Below, piece by piece: positions 6,423 to 7,419 of a DNA stretch of 7,419 nucleotides (positions are counted from its first letter, which is position 1; each line of letters opens with the position of its first letter). Where the stretch lies: the NCBI GenBank assembly GCA_021796175.1, contig JAJYOM010000071.1:1-7419 (forward strand), in the 5' to 3' direction. The stretch is from Thermoplasmata archaeon. Lineage in GTDB: Archaea > Thermoplasmatota > Thermoplasmata > Sysuiplasmatales > Sysuiplasmataceae. A program made the translations under genes and the position numbers. The notes under the pieces were generated by a model. The model did not search any database, was not told the origin of the DNA, and saw only the letters and a program-made list of their open reading frames with translations.

Positions 6423-7391
6423 ATGTCAATACTGTACCTGATTTTTGTAAACATTTTCAGCTGGCTGCTGATATTGTTTGGAGTCGGCCTTCCTATTTTC
6501 TTCATACTGAAGGCGATAGGACTGACGGGTTTCAGAGAAGTAACCCGTTATGAGAATTACCATACTTTCTACTACCAGCTGCACCCACTCACGAAAATCG
6601 CCTTTGGTGTCGTTGCAATGATAATTTCCGCCACCACTATCTGGTGGTTTGGTGCAGTCATAACCGCAGCGGTGGCGCTCTCTTACCTGTCGCTAAGGGG
6701 AGGAAGGAGGAAATTCAATCTTGCTGTCTACCTGACGCTTACAACAGTCGTAGGGGTCACATGGGGGTATGCACCTTTCACGCCGTATTCTATACTCACA
6801 CAGGCTCTTGGAACTGCACACTTCTCAACACTCTGGACCTGGCCATCCTACTTTTCCTATATGGGATACGAGCCTCATTTGACGCTCCAGAGTATCATCT
6901 ACGGACTGCAGATTTCCATGAGATTCACAGCGATTTCGCTCACAAGTCTCATACTTGTCATGACGAGCACGCCGTCCGATATCTTGCGCTCGCTCAACAA
7001 GTTCGGTGTACCGGTATCGCTCATATTTTCCGTTGTGGTCGCAATGAGGACCATCCCGAGGATATTCGACGCAATTGATACTTCCATCAAGATACAACTG
7101 ATGCGCGGTCTGGGCTCAGGAGCCCCCAGGGTGCTGATGCCTTTCTATTACCTGGAGGCAGCCATCACCAGCATAGTTCCTGTCTTTGTCTACATATTGA
7201 GAGGGGCAAGAGATACAGCCATATCCGCAGACACAAGGGCATTCAGGGCATATGACAGGAGAACATCGGTCCGCCCCAGGCCGTTCACAAGGTCGGACTA
7301 CTACTCTGTGGCGGTCATGATTGCGTTAATCACATTCTCCGCAATCGCCATCATCGCCGGTTATGGCAGGGCGATTCCTTATGTCGCCTGA
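6423..7391 (+). CDS. ECF importer T component (CbiQ/EcfT family), YkoC-like
   Basis: This membrane protein (322 residues) couples the ATPases to the S component. After an extra N-terminal helix (about 3-33), the family core starts at QLHPLTKIAFG (52-62), the usual EcfT opening. STPSDILRSLNKFGVP (182-197) matches the conserved EcfT loop. The two coupling-helix motifs, usually Ala-Arg-Gly, read M227-R228-G229 and T271-R272-A273, so the key arginines are kept while the neighbours vary; these arginines contact the ATPase grooves in characterised ECF complexes. Further helices fit about 59-90, 100-118, 156-180, 197-210 and 299-317. The start ATG 6423 follows AGGTG at 6 nt and is 2 nt after the ATPase stop; a GTG at 6414 would add three residues and overlap. 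The gene is last in the operon within the window, with 28 bases after its stop showing nothing recognisable. Confidence 0.88.
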   Translation: MSILYLIFVNIFSWLLILFGVGLPIFFILKAIGLTGFREVTRYENYHTFYYQLHPLTKIAFGVVAMIISATTIWWFGAVITAAVALSYLSLRGGRRKFNLAVYLTLTTVVGVTWGYAPFTPYSILTQALGTAHFSTLWTWPSYFSYMGYEPHLTLQSIIYGLQISMRFTAISLTSLILVMTSTPSDILRSLNKFGVPVSLIFSVVVAMRTIPRIFDAIDTSIKIQLMRGLGSGAPRVLMPFYYLEAAITSIVPVFVYILRGARDTAISADTRAFRAYDRRTSVRPRPFTRSDYYSVAVMIALITFSAIAIIAGYGRAIPYVA

Positions 7392-7419
7392 TTCAGTTCG
7401 CCTCTATGATTGGTGTTCT

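Noticed and set aside
6644..7078. 144-codon + strand open frame inside the T-component gene
   Set aside because: It lies wholly within a well-supported EcfT gene in another frame, and its His/Cys-rich translation shows no domain.

Overview
The window looks archaeal, most likely a member of the Thermoplasmata or a relative. This is inferred from three things. Arginine is often AGG/AGA and isoleucine often ATA. TATA-like boxes lie about 30-36 nt upstream of several starts. Genes without a Shine-Dalgarno (SD) site (short leaders, 1100-1732, 1906-2661, 2874-3701) sit beside genes with archaeal GGTG/GGAGG sites (the ECF genes). No rRNA, tRNA, CRISPR array, insertion sequence or integrase was seen. 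The species cannot be named from this sequence.

Left part (1-2661). A 5'-truncated EamA/DMT-family permease on + runs in from the left edge and ends at 824. It faces two minus-strand genes across a gene-poor gap (825-1099). The first is a small secreted or membrane-anchored hypothetical protein with five N-glycosylation sequons and a C-terminal GDEWGQ motif. The second is a six-helix CDF-like cation transporter without the usual cytoplasmic domain, whose N-terminus carries nine cysteines in 25 residues.

Middle (2662-3894). A minus-strand class I SAM-dependent methyltransferase of the 'LHLQCH' type is followed by a 193-bp divergent intergenic region. That region contains a perfect 12-bp palindrome, a spaced 11-bp direct repeat and candidate TATA boxes for both directions.

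Right part (3895-7391). This is a complete energy-coupling-factor (ECF) importer written as one operon: substrate-binding S component, fused double ATPase, T component. The order S - AA - T matches bacterial YkoE-YkoD-YkoC (thiamine/hydroxymethylpyrimidine uptake), and the S component has a YkoE-like pattern, so a vitamin precursor is the best guess for the substrate. No TPP riboswitch was recognised upstream. The two ATPase halves would power conformational change, the T protein would couple them to S, and S would bind the small molecule. The S and T proteins each appear to carry an extra N-terminal membrane segment.

The strongest leads are this ECF module with its structured promoter region, the cysteine-rich head on the cation transporter, and the uncharacterised secreted protein. 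I saw no obviously new multi-gene system beyond these.
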